Of a DNA stretch of 64,000 nucleotides, positions 15,557-24,260 are shown piece after piece. The position numbers and the translations under genes were made by a program. How positions within the stretch are numbered: the first letter of the stretch is position 1; each line of letters starts with the position of its first letter. This stretch comes from Betaproteobacteria bacterium (GTDB lineage: Bacteria > Pseudomonadota > Gammaproteobacteria > Burkholderiales > Burkholderiaceae_C), in the NCBI GenBank assembly GCA_016716535.1, contig JADJWD010000005.1, positions 1 through 64,000 on the forward strand. Reading direction: 5' to 3'. The notes under the pieces were generated by a model. It worked only from the letters and a program-made list of their open reading frames with translations, was not told the DNA's origin and searched no databases.

Positions 15557-16828
15557 CTACTCGTGCCGCAACGCCTCGATCGGGTCGAGCCGCGCCGCAC
15601 GGCGGGCGGGGAAGTAGCCGAACACCACGCCGATCAGCGCCGCGAAGGCGAAGCTGGCGAGGTTGACCGCGGGGTCGAAGACGAACGGCACGCCCATCCA
15701 CTGCGTCAGCACGATCGACGCGCCGGTCGCGAGCACGATGCCGACGATGCCGCCGAGCGCCGCCAGCACCACCGCCTCGATCAGGAACTGCATCAGCACC
15801 TCGTGCCCGAGCGCGCCGATCGCCAGCCGGATGCCGATCTCGCGCGTGCGCTCGGTGACGCTGACCAGCATGATGTTCATGATGCCGATGCCGCCGACGA
15901 GCAGGCTCACCGCAGCCACGGCGCCGAGCAGCGCCGTCATCACCGCCGTCGTGCCCGACAGCGTCTGCGCCAACTGCGCGGTGTCGAGCACGTTGAAGTT
16001 GTTCTCGTCGCCCTCGGCGAGCTTGCGCCGCTCGCGCAGCAGGCGCGTGATCTCGGCCTTCACGCGCGCCGCGTCGGCGTTGTCGGTCATCGAGACGAGC
16101 AGCGTACCGACGTTGACGTTGCCGGTGATCCGCCGCTGCACGGTGGCGATCGGCAGCACGAGCTGGTCGTCCTGGTCGCCCATCGCCGCCTGGCCCTTGC
16201 TCGCGAGCACGCCGATGATCTCGCAGCTCATCTGGCGAAAGCGGATGCGCTCGCCGAGCGGGTCGGCGGTGCCGAACAGCTCGCGCCGCACCGTCGCGCC
16301 GATCAGGCACACCGAGGCGCCGGCACGTTCCTCGACGGGCTCGAACGTGCGCCCGGCCGCGAGCGTCCAGTTGTTCGTCTCGAAGTAGGCGTTCGTCGTG
16401 CCGTAGGCGACGGTTGACCAGTTGCGCGCGCCGTAGACGGCCATGCCGCCGGCGGTGCTCTGCGGCGCGACGGCGCGCGTGCCGCCTACCTGCGCGGCGA
16501 TCGCTTCGGCATCGGCGATGCGAAACGGCGGCGAGCCGGCGCCGCCGCCGCCCGGGCCCAGGCGCTGACCGGGGCGGATCTGCAAGAGGTTCGTTCCGAG
16601 GCTCGTGATCTGGTCCTGCACCGCCTGCGTCGCGCCGTTGCCCACCGTCACCATCGTGATCACCGCCGCGACGCCGATGACGATGCCGAGGATCGTGAGG
16701 AACGAGCGCAGCAGGTTGCGGCGGATCTCGCGCAGCGCCAGCAGCAGCGTGTTGAGCCACTGGCCGAGGACCGGCAGGCTGGGCATGTGCGGCGTGTGCG
16801 GCGTGTGCGACGTGTGGGGCGCGGCCAT
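15557..16828 (-). CDS. MacB-type ABC transporter permease
   Basis: Inner-membrane permease (423 residues) of a MacAB-like tripartite efflux pump. The N-terminal membrane helix (about 35-57: LTILGIVIGVAAVITMVTV) is followed by a large MacB periplasmic core domain. Three C-terminal helices follow, in the FtsX domain, with GGIGIMNIMLVSVTERTREIGIRLAIGA and GYFPARRAARLDPIEALRHE. Its ATG overlaps the stop of the ATPase gene (ATGA), so the two are coupled. The N-terminus carries a short His/Thr/Pro repeat (HTSHTPHTPH). Substrate unknown: macrolide-type or peptide export is the family norm. Confidence 0.93.
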   Translation of the reverse strand: MAAPHTSHTPHTPHMPSLPVLGQWLNTLLLALREIRRNLLRSFLTILGIVIGVAAVITMVTVGNGATQAVQDQITSLGTNLLQIRPGQRLGPGGGGAGSPPFRIADAEAIAAQVGGTRAVAPQSTAGGMAVYGARNWSTVAYGTTNAYFETNNWTLAAGRTFEPVEERAGASVCLIGATVRRELFGTADPLGERIRFRQMSCEIIGVLASKGQAAMGDQDDQLVLPIATVQRRITGNVNVGTLLVSMTDNADAARVKAEITRLLRERRKLAEGDENNFNVLDTAQLAQTLSGTTAVMTALLGAVAAVSLLVGGIGIMNIMLVSVTERTREIGIRLAIGALGHEVLMQFLIEAVVLAALGGIVGIVLATGASIVLTQWMGVPFVFDPAVNLASFAFAALIGVVFGYFPARRAARLDPIEALRHE

Positions 16829-17604
16829 CAGGCGTTCTCCGGCGCGGCGGCCTTGGTGGGCGCAGCCGCGGAAGCCGCAGCGCCGACGACATGCCCGTTC
16901 AACGTGTCGCTTGCCACGCGCCCGTCGACGAAGCGCACGATGCGCCGCGCGTAGGCGGCCATGTCGGGCTCGTGCGTGACCATCAGCACCGTGATGCCGC
17001 GCTCGTGGTTCAGCGCCGCGAGCAGCTCCATGATCTCGCGCCCGCGCTGCGTGTCGAGGTTGCCGGTCGGCTCGTCGGCCAGCAGCACGGTCGGTTCGGT
17101 GACGAGCGCGCGCGCAATTGCCACGCGTTGCTGCTGGCCGCCGGAAAGTTCGGCCGGCGTGTGGTGCTCCCAACCGGCCAGGCCGACGGCGGCCAGCGCC
17201 TCGCGCGCCGCGGCGTGGCGCGCGGCGGTGCTTTCGCCGCGATAGAGCAGCGGCAGCTCGACGTTCTCCTGCGCGCTCGTGCGCGGCAGCAGGTTGAAGC
17301 CCTGGAAGACGAAGCCGAAGTGGCGCCGGCGCAGCAATGCGCGCTGGTCGCGCGAAAGCCGCTGCACCGGCACGCCGCGAAAGAGGTAGGCGCCGCTCGT
17401 CGGCACGTCGAGGCAGCCGAGGATGTTCATCGCGGTCGACTTGCCCGAGCCGCTGGGGCCCATCACGGCGACGAAGTCGCCGTCGGTCACCGTCAGGTCG
17501 ACGCCGCGCAGCGCCTGGAATGCGGCGCTGCCGGTGCCGTAGGTCTTCGTCACGGCGCGCAGCTCGATCAGCGCGGCGGCAGCCGGGGTCGGGTCGCGGG
17601 TCAT
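16828..17604 (-). CDS. MacB-type ABC transporter ATP-binding protein
   Basis: Cytoplasmic ATPase of the same efflux system, 258 residues. Walker A is GPSGSGKST, the signature motif is ELSGGQQQRVAIARAL, and Walker B is VLLADEPTGNLD. In E. coli MacB the ATPase and permease are fused; here they are separate adjoining genes sharing an ATGA overlap. The C-terminal Ala-rich tail follows the core domain. The start ATG 17604 lies 50 bases after the adaptor gene stop. Confidence 0.93.
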   Translation of the reverse strand: MTRDPTPAAAALIELRAVTKTYGTGSAAFQALRGVDLTVTDGDFVAVMGPSGSGKSTAMNILGCLDVPTSGAYLFRGVPVQRLSRDQRALLRRRHFGFVFQGFNLLPRTSAQENVELPLLYRGESTAARHAAAREALAAVGLAGWEHHTPAELSGGQQQRVAIARALVTEPTVLLADEPTGNLDTQRGREIMELLAALNHERGITVLMVTHEPDMAAYARRIVRFVDGRVASDTLNGHVVGAAASAAAPTKAAAPENA

Positions 17605-17654
17605 GGTCTCGAAGAGCGGCGGCCGAGTGGTGGTCGATCGATCAGGCGCACGCT

Positions 17655-19052
17655 TCAGCGCTTCGCCACCGACTGGTCGACGATCACGTCCATGCCCGGC
17701 TGCAGCGCCTCGCTCGTCACCTCGGTCAGGCGGCCGTCGCTGACGCCCGGCGTCACCGCCACCGCCTGCGGCTGGCCGTCCTTCAGCACCCACACCTGGC
17801 GGGCGCGCGAGGTGTCGGTGCCGGCGCGCTTGGGCTCGCCCATGCGCGGCGGGCGCGGCATCAGCTGCGAGACGATGGCCGTGCCGCCGCCGTTGGCCGC
17901 GGGCGCGGCCTGCGGGCTGTAGCGCAGGGCCGCGTTGGGCACCAGCAGCGCATCGGTTCGCTCGGCGGTGGTGATCGTCGCGGTCGCCGTCATGCCCGGG
18001 CGCAGGCTCAGGTCGGGGTTGGGCACGTCGAGGTCGGCGACGTAGGTGACGACGTTGTCCTTCGTCGTCGAGCCGTAGCGCAGCCGCGCGATCGTCGCCG
18101 GGTAGCGCCGGTTGGCGTGCGCGGCCACCGTGAAGGCGGCCTTCTGGCCTTCGCGCACGCGGCCGACATCGGCCTCGTCGACGTTGACCTGCAGCGTCAT
18201 CTTCGCCAGGTCCTCGGCCAGGTTGAACAGCGTCACCGCCTGCAGCGACGCGGCGACCGCGTTGCCCGGCTCGACGTTGCGCGCCAGCACGACGCCGTCG
18301 ATCGGCGCGCGGATCGACGCCTTGCGCAGGTTCGTCTCGTCGGAACTGAGCGCCGCGGCAGACTCGGCGACGCCGGCGCGGGCGCTGGCCTCGGCGGCCT
18401 CGGCGCGCGCGACGGCGGCGCGCGCCGTGTCCAGCTCGAGGCGCGATGGCACTTCGCCGCCGGAGCGGCGCGCCACGTCTTCCAGCCGCGCCAGCGTGGC
18501 GCGCGCTTCGGCGAGCGTGGCGCGCACCTGCTGCACCGCGGCTTCGGCGGCGGCGAGGCCGGCGCGCGAGCGCTTGACCTGGTCTTCGAGCCGCGCGGTG
18601 TCGAGCACCGCCAGCACCTGCCCGCGCTTGACGCGGTCGTTCACGTCGGCGAGCACACGCGCGACGGTGCCCGAGAGCTCGCTGCCGACGGCGACGAGCT
18701 GCGTCGGCTGCAACGTGCCGTTGGCGGTGACGGTGACGGTGAGCGCGCCGCGCGTCACCGGCTGCGTCACGTAGCGCGGCGCCGCGGCGGCTTGGCGCTG
18801 GCCGAGCCACCACCAGGCGCCGGCGGCGATCGCAATCAACGCGACGAGGCCGAGCCACAGCGCCGGCCGGCGCCACGGCGCGCGTGCGCCGCCGCCTTCG
18901 CCCAGCAGGTCGTCGATCGACGCGGCGGTGGACGTGGTCGTTGTCGTTGAAGCGTCAGGTGCGGCAGGCGCGGCCTTCGCGGGCTGCGCCTGCGCATCAC
19001 GCGCCGCGGCGCCCGCAGCGCGGACGGCTTCGGGGACGGTGGAGTCGTTCAT
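17655..19052 (-). CDS. MacA-like periplasmic adaptor (HlyD family)
   Basis: Membrane fusion protein linking the ABC permease to the outer membrane channel. The 465 residues comprise a cytoplasmic N-terminus rich in Ala/Thr, one membrane helix (about 63-80: LWLGLVALIAIAAGAWWWL), a biotinyl-lipoyl-like barrel (GTLQPTQLVAVGSELSGTVARV), a long alpha-helical hairpin, and the IRAPIDGVVLARNVEPG segment. The family's beta domain follows. Its start overlaps the outer-membrane protein gene by 4 bases. It is about 90 residues longer than E. coli MacA, mainly in the N-terminal extension. Confidence 0.92.
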   Translation of the reverse strand: MNDSTVPEAVRAAGAAARDAQAQPAKAAPAAPDASTTTTTSTAASIDDLLGEGGGARAPWRRPALWLGLVALIAIAAGAWWWLGQRQAAAAPRYVTQPVTRGALTVTVTANGTLQPTQLVAVGSELSGTVARVLADVNDRVKRGQVLAVLDTARLEDQVKRSRAGLAAAEAAVQQVRATLAEARATLARLEDVARRSGGEVPSRLELDTARAAVARAEAAEASARAGVAESAAALSSDETNLRKASIRAPIDGVVLARNVEPGNAVAASLQAVTLFNLAEDLAKMTLQVNVDEADVGRVREGQKAAFTVAAHANRRYPATIARLRYGSTTKDNVVTYVADLDVPNPDLSLRPGMTATATITTAERTDALLVPNAALRYSPQAAPAANGGGTAIVSQLMPRPPRMGEPKRAGTDTSRARQVWVLKDGQPQAVAVTPGVSDGRLTEVTSEALQPGMDVIVDQSVAKR

Positions 19053-20545
19053 GGAGTCTTCCGTTCGGTGGCCGACGCCGTGGCCTCGGTCGCCTGCATG
19101 TCAGGGTTCCAGCCGCCGCCGAGCGCCTTGTACAAGCGCACGTGCTGCGTGACGACGGCCGCGGCGCCGCTGCTCGCGGCGTCTTCGGCGGCCAGCAGCG
19201 TGCGCTGCGTCAGCAGCACGCTCGTGATGTCGACCAGGCCGGCGGCATAACGCTGCTCGGCCAGGCGTGCGGCGCGCCGCGCCGCCTCGACGGCGAGCTG
19301 CTGGCTCGCCAGCTGCTCGCGCGCCGCGCGCAGCGCGACGAGCGTGTCCTCCACTTCCTGCAGCGCCGCCAGCACGGTGGCGCGGTGGCCGATGCGCGCT
19401 TCGTCGAGCGCCGCTTCCTGCCCCTGCACGCGCGCGCGCAGCCGGCCGAAATCGAACAGCGGCCAGTCGACCGCCGCCAGCAGCGAAGCGACGCCGGCGC
19501 CGGGCACCAGCGCCGAGACGCTGAGGGCGCTCAAGCCGATCGAGCCCGATAGCTGCAGCGAAGGCAGCCGCTCGGCGTCGGCCTGCTCGAGGCGCGCCAG
19601 TGCGGCGTGTACGCGCGCTTCGGCGGCGGACACGTCCGCACGCTGACTCAGCACGGCGGCGGGGATGGCGAGCGCCAACGCGCCCGGTGCCGCGGGCAGC
19701 GGCTGCCGGGTGGCGAGACGCGCGTGCAGCGCGCCGGGCGCCTCGCCGGTGAGCACGGCCAGCGCATTCATCGCCTGCTCGATGTTCGCCTGCAACGCCG
19801 GCAACTGCGCGCGCGTCTGCGCGACGGTGGTGCGCTGCTGTTCGACATCGAGCCGGTTGACGAGGCCGGCTTCCTCGCGCCATTGCGTCAGGCGCAGCGT
19901 GTGTTCCTGGCTCGCCAGGCTCGCCTCGGTGCTGGCCAGGCGCGCCTGGGCGTTGCGCAGTTCGATGTAGGTCGCGGCCACTTCGGCGGCCAGCGACACC
20001 TGCACCTGGCCGAGCGCGGCGGTGCTGGCGCGCAGGTCGGCCGTGGCGGCGGCGACGCCGGCACGGCCGCCGCCCCAGAGGTCGGCTTCCCAGCCGGCGT
20101 CGAAGCCGGCGCGGTAGACGTGGTTCGTTCCCGCGCCTTCGCTGCGGCTCGCCTGCGCCGAGGCGTTGGCGCCGATGCTCGGCCTCAAGCCCGCGGCGGC
20201 GAGGTCCTGCGCGGCGCGCGCCTGGCGCAGCTGCGCGCGCGCGGCCTGCACGTCGGTGGCACCTGAGAGTGCGCGTTCGACGAGCGCGGTCAGCGTGTCG
20301 TCACCGAAGCGCTGCCACCAGGCGGCGAGCGCCGCAGGAGTGGCCTGCGTGTCCGCGGCGTTGGCGGCGTTGGCCACGGCCGTCCATGTCGCCGGCACGG
20401 GTCGCGCGGGCGCGCCAGCGTTATCAGGCTGTTGCAGCGACGCGCAGCCGCCAAGCGTGGCCAGCGCGCCGAGCATCGCCAACGTAACGAGCGAAGTGAG
20501 CGGCTTCGTGACGCGCCGGCCTGGCGCCGCCGATCGAGGGTTCAT
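19049..20545 (-). CDS. Outer-membrane efflux lipoprotein (NodT/OprM type)
   Basis: TolC-superfamily outer-membrane channel. The start ATG 20545 was chosen because it gives a lipoprotein signal with the lipobox LGGC (Cys34). The mature part has the two repeated OEP domains: WQRFGDDTLTALVERAL, ARAQLRQARAAQDLAAAGLRPSI, and the second half RVHAALARLEQADAERLPSLQLSGSIGL. As the first gene of the unit NodT-MacA-MacB ATPase-MacB permease, it completes a tripartite pump spanning both membranes. AMP nucleosidase lies 135 bases upstream on the same strand. Confidence 0.92.
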   Translation of the reverse strand: MNPRSAAPGRRVTKPLTSLVTLAMLGALATLGGCASLQQPDNAGAPARPVPATWTAVANAANAADTQATPAALAAWWQRFGDDTLTALVERALSGATDVQAARAQLRQARAAQDLAAAGLRPSIGANASAQASRSEGAGTNHVYRAGFDAGWEADLWGGGRAGVAAATADLRASTAALGQVQVSLAAEVAATYIELRNAQARLASTEASLASQEHTLRLTQWREEAGLVNRLDVEQQRTTVAQTRAQLPALQANIEQAMNALAVLTGEAPGALHARLATRQPLPAAPGALALAIPAAVLSQRADVSAAEARVHAALARLEQADAERLPSLQLSGSIGLSALSVSALVPGAGVASLLAAVDWPLFDFGRLRARVQGQEAALDEARIGHRATVLAALQEVEDTLVALRAAREQLASQQLAVEAARRAARLAEQRYAAGLVDITSVLLTQRTLLAAEDAASSGAAAVVTQHVRLYKALGGGWNPDMQATEATASATERKTP

Positions 20546-20680
20546 GGGCAGGGTTTGTACGGATCCGGCTGTGCGGCGCGATTGCGCCAAGGCAAAGAAA
20601 CCTTGCTGCGCCGGCGCGACAAGCCCCGCAGCAGCGGCGGCCGCGCCACGGTGGCCCTCCCCAGCGTTCGGCCGGCCCAC

Positions 20681-22159
20681 CTACTGGAACGCCACCTCGG
20701 CAAAGCTGCGCAGCTTGCGGCTGTGCAGGCTGCCCGGCCGCTCCTGGCGCAGCAGCTCCACGGCGCGCATGCCGATGCGCAGGTGCTGGTCGACGCGCGC
20801 GCGGTAGAACGTGTTGGCCATGCCCGGCAGCTTGATCTCGCCGTGCAGCGGCTTGTCGCTCACGCACAGCAGCGTGCCGTAGGGGACGCGGAAGCGAAAG
20901 CCGTTGGCGGCGATCGTCGCGCTTTCCATGTCCAGCGCCACCGCGCGGCTCTGGCTGAAGCGGCGCTCGGGGCCCGGGCGCGGCAGCAGCTCCCAGTTGC
21001 GGTTGTCGGTGCTGGCGACGGTGCCGGTGCGCAGCACGCGCTTGAGTTCGTAGCCGGAGAGCTGCGTCACCTCGGCCACCGCCTGCTCGAGCGCCAGCTG
21101 CACTTCGGCCAGCGCGGGCAGCGGCACCCACAGCGGCAGGTCCTCGTCGAGCACGTGGTCCTCGCGCATGTAGGCGTGCGCGAGCACGTAGTCGCCGAGC
21201 TGCTGGCTGTTGCGCAGCCCCGCGCAGTGGCCGAGCATCAGCCACACGTGCGGGCGCAGCACGGCGATGTGGTCGGTGATCGTCTTCGCGTTGGCCGGGC
21301 CGACGCCGATGTTGACCATCGTGATGCCGCTCGCGTCGGGGCGCACCAGGTGGTAGGCGGGCATCTGCGGCAGCCGCGCCGGCGGCGCGCCGACGCCGTC
21401 GCCTTCCTGCGCCGGCAGGCCGGCGCGGCGCTCGACGACGTTGCCCGGCTGCACGAAGGCGTCGTAGTCGCTGTGCGGGTCGGCCATCAGCGCGTGCCCG
21501 AGCTTGATGAACTCGTCGATGTAGAACTGGTAGTTCGTGAACAGCACGAAGTTCTGGAAGTGCTCGGGCGCCGTGCCGGTGTAGTGGCGCAGGCGGTGCA
21601 GCGAGTAGTCGACACGCGGCGCGGTGAACAGCGACAGCGGCAGCGGCTCGCCGGGGCCCGGCTCGTAGGTGCCGTTGGCGATGCCGTCGTCCATCGCCGC
21701 GAGGTCGGGCAGGTCGAACAGGTCGCGCATCAAGAGCCGCCGCTCGGTGGTGAGCGAGCCCTCGAGGTGGTCGTGCTCGGCGAGCGAGAAGTGCACCGGG
21801 ATCGGCTGCGCGCTCGTGCCCACCTCCAGCGACACGGCGTGGTTCTTCAGCAGCAGCCTGAACTGCTCGGTGTAGTAGCTGGCGAAGAGGTCCGGCCGCG
21901 TCAGCGTCGTCTCGTAGGTGCCGGGGCCGGCGACGAAGCCGTACGACAGCCGGGAGTCGGCGCGCGCCACGGTGTCGGTGCGCACGCGCACGAAGGGGTA
22001 GCAGGCGCGCACGTGGCCGAGGTCCTCGCCGGCGACGAAGCGCTGCAACGCCCCGCGCAGGTGCTCGACGCTGCTCTTGTAGATCGCCTGCACCTGTGCC
22101 AGCGCGGCGGCGGCGTCGTCGAAGCGGGCGGGGGCGATGAACAGCGGCAGCGAGGGCAT
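20681..22159 (-). CDS. amn: AMP nucleosidase
   Basis: Hydrolyses AMP to adenine and ribose 5-phosphate, adjusting adenylate pools. The 492-residue length equals that of known Amn. An N-terminal AMP nucleosidase domain (KSSVEHLRGALQRFVAGED) is followed by a nucleoside phosphorylase-like catalytic domain (ITMVNIGVGPANAKTITDHIAVLRP, MLGHCAGLRNSQQLGDYVLA, ALDMESATIAANGFRFRVPYG). It lies 55 bases after hslU on the same strand and may be part of the same transcript. No separate promoter was recognised. Confidence 0.93.
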   Translation of the reverse strand: MPSLPLFIAPARFDDAAAALAQVQAIYKSSVEHLRGALQRFVAGEDLGHVRACYPFVRVRTDTVARADSRLSYGFVAGPGTYETTLTRPDLFASYYTEQFRLLLKNHAVSLEVGTSAQPIPVHFSLAEHDHLEGSLTTERRLLMRDLFDLPDLAAMDDGIANGTYEPGPGEPLPLSLFTAPRVDYSLHRLRHYTGTAPEHFQNFVLFTNYQFYIDEFIKLGHALMADPHSDYDAFVQPGNVVERRAGLPAQEGDGVGAPPARLPQMPAYHLVRPDASGITMVNIGVGPANAKTITDHIAVLRPHVWLMLGHCAGLRNSQQLGDYVLAHAYMREDHVLDEDLPLWVPLPALAEVQLALEQAVAEVTQLSGYELKRVLRTGTVASTDNRNWELLPRPGPERRFSQSRAVALDMESATIAANGFRFRVPYGTLLCVSDKPLHGEIKLPGMANTFYRARVDQHLRIGMRAVELLRQERPGSLHSRKLRSFAEVAFQ

Positions 22160-22213
22160 GGGTCTGCGTTCTTTCGTTCTTCTTCGTCGGCGTGCGGATC
22201 CGGGGGGCCGCGG

Positions 22214-23620
22214 TCAGAGGATGAACCGCGACAGGTCCTCGTTGGCCGCCAGATCGCCGAGGTGGCGCTGCACCGCCTCGGCGTCGATGCGCACCGTCTG
22301 GCCGCCGCGCTGCGGCGCGTCGAAGCTCACGTCGTCGAGCAGCCGTTCCATCACGGTGGCGAGCCGGCGCGCGCCGATGTTCTCGGTGCGCTCGTTGACC
22401 TCGAAGGCGATTTCGGCGATGCGGCGCACCGCCTCGGGCGCGAAGTCGAGCGTCACGCCCTCGGTGGCGAGCAGCGCCTGGTACTGCGTGACGAGGCTGG
22501 CCTGCGTGCTGGTGAGGATGGCCTCGAAGTCGGCCACCGACAGCGACGCCAGTTCGACGCGGATCGGAAAGCGCCCCTGCAACTCGGGAATCAGGTCGCT
22601 CGGCCGCGCGAGGTGAAATGCGCCGCTGGCGATGAACAGCATGTGGTCGGTCTTCACGACGCCGTACTTCGTGCCGACTGTCGTGCCTTCGACCAGCGGC
22701 AGCAGGTCGCGCTGCACGCCTTGGCGGCTCACGTCGGCGCCGTGCGTATCGCTGCGCGACGCGACCTTGTCGATCTCGTCGATGAAGACGATGCCGTTGC
22801 CCTCCGCGTTGGCGAGTGCCGCGCTTCGAATCTCGTCCTCGTTGACGAGGCGTGCCGCCTCCTCCTCGGTGAGCCGCGTGAGCGCCTCGCGCACCTTCAT
22901 CTTGTGCGCGCGCCGGCGCTGGCCGCCGGCCTGCGCGAACAGGCCCTTCAACTGTTCGGCCATCTCCTCCATGCCGGGCAAGCCCTGCGGCCCGAGGATC
23001 TCGAGCGACGGCCTGGCCTCGGCGAGTTCGACCTCGATCTCGCGCTCGTCGAGCGCGCCTTCGCGCAGGCGCTTGCGCATCACCTGGCGCGCGGTGTTGT
23101 CGGCCGGTGGCGCTTCGCCGCTGCCGAAGCCGATGCTGCCCGCCGAGGCAGACGATCGCGGCGGCGGCACCAGCACGTCGAGCAGCCGCTCCTCGGCGGC
23201 GTCCTCGGCGCGCGTGCGCTGCATCTTCATCTGCCGCTCGCGCTCTTGCTTCACCGCCACCTCGACGAGGTCGCGCACGATCGTGTCGACGTCCTTGCCG
23301 ACGTAGCCGACCTCGGTGAACTTGGTCGCCTCGACCTTGACGAAGGGCGCATCGGCCAGCCGCGCGAGCCGGCGCGCAATTTCGGTCTTGCCGACGCCGG
23401 TGGGGCCGATCATCAGGATGTTCTTCGGCGTGATCTCGCCGCGGAGCTTGTCGTCGACCTGCTGGCGCCGCCAGCGGTTGCGCAGCGCGATGGCCACGGC
23501 GCGCTTGGCCGCCTGCTGGCCGACGATGTGGCGGTCGAGCTCGGAGACGATCTCGCGCGGCGTCATCGCGCTCTTGGGCTGCGCGGTCTTGCCCTGCGGC
23601 TTGTCGGCGGGGGCGGTCAT
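22214..23620 (-). CDS. hslU: ATP-dependent protease ATPase subunit HslU
   Basis: AAA+ unfoldase that feeds substrates to the HslV peptidase. It has 468 residues. Walker A is GPTGVGKTE (72-79), Walker B is IVFIDEIDK, and the I-domain is the charged insertion around residues 135-230. Pore and linker motifs are EVGYVGKDV and LIPELQGRFPIRVEL, and the C-terminal LSRFIL docks into HslV. The start ATG 23620 was chosen over the upstream frame extension because it overlaps the hslV stop by 4 bases. Confidence 0.96.
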   Translation of the reverse strand: MTAPADKPQGKTAQPKSAMTPREIVSELDRHIVGQQAAKRAVAIALRNRWRRQQVDDKLRGEITPKNILMIGPTGVGKTEIARRLARLADAPFVKVEATKFTEVGYVGKDVDTIVRDLVEVAVKQERERQMKMQRTRAEDAAEERLLDVLVPPPRSSASAGSIGFGSGEAPPADNTARQVMRKRLREGALDEREIEVELAEARPSLEILGPQGLPGMEEMAEQLKGLFAQAGGQRRRAHKMKVREALTRLTEEEAARLVNEDEIRSAALANAEGNGIVFIDEIDKVASRSDTHGADVSRQGVQRDLLPLVEGTTVGTKYGVVKTDHMLFIASGAFHLARPSDLIPELQGRFPIRVELASLSVADFEAILTSTQASLVTQYQALLATEGVTLDFAPEAVRRIAEIAFEVNERTENIGARRLATVMERLLDDVSFDAPQRGGQTVRIDAEAVQRHLGDLAANEDLSRFIL

Positions 23621-24165
23621 TCGAGCACCTCGATGGTGTGCTGCTGGTTCGTGTAGATGCACAGGTCGCCGGCGATCGTCAGCGCCTGCTTGACGATCTC
23701 GGCCGCCGGCAGCGCCGTGTGTTCGAGCAGCGCGCGCGCCGCCGCCTGCGCATAGGCGCCGCCCGAGCCGATGGCGACGATGCCGTGCTCGGGCTCGAGC
23801 GCGTCGCCGTTGCCGGTGATGATCAGCGAGTGGTCGCGGTCGGCCACCGCGAGCATCGCCTCGAGCCGGCGCAGCACGCGGTCGGTGCGCCAGTCGCGCG
23901 TCAGCTCGATCGCCGCGCGCTGCAGATGGCCCTGGTGCTTCTCGAGCTTGGCCTCGAAGCGCTCGAAGAGCGTGAAGGCGTCGGCGGTGGCGCCGGCGAA
24001 GCCGGCGAGCACGCGGCCGTGATAGAGCTTGCGCACCTTGCGCGCGCTCGCCTTGACGACGATGTGGCCGAGCGTGACCTGGCCGTCGCCGCCGAGCGCG
24101 ACCTGCCAGCCCTGGTCGGTCTGGCGCCGCACGCTCAGGATCGTGGTGCCGTGGGTGATGTCCAT
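23617..24165 (-). CDS. hslV: ATP-dependent protease peptidase subunit HslV
   Basis: Threonine peptidase forming the double hexamer core of the HslUV protease. It has 182 residues. The short propeptide MDITHG precedes TTILSVRR, so mature Thr7 is the catalytic nucleophile after processing. Conserved VLAGFAGATADAFTLFERFE and GNGDALEPEHGIVAIGSGG are present. A TACAGT -10-like hexamer ends only 6 bases before the ATG and no Shine-Dalgarno is visible, so the mRNA may be leaderless. Confidence 0.95.
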   Translation of the reverse strand: MDITHGTTILSVRRQTDQGWQVALGGDGQVTLGHIVVKASARKVRKLYHGRVLAGFAGATADAFTLFERFEAKLEKHQGHLQRAAIELTRDWRTDRVLRRLEAMLAVADRDHSLIITGNGDALEPEHGIVAIGSGGAYAQAAARALLEHTALPAAEIVKQALTIAGDLCIYTNQQHTIEVLE

Positions 24166-24260
24166 GGCGGCACTGTAGCGAGGAGCGAAGGGACCGCGGC
24201 GGGTCCGGCCTTCACGGTGTTCGCGGCCGTAGCGGGCCCGGCGGCGCGCGCAGGCGTCGG

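Noticed and set aside
20432..23656. Plus-strand frame of 1074 codons
   Set aside because: It lies opposite amn and hslU, which have clear family motifs. Its composition is the His/Arg/Val-rich kind typical of frames antisense to GC-rich genes.
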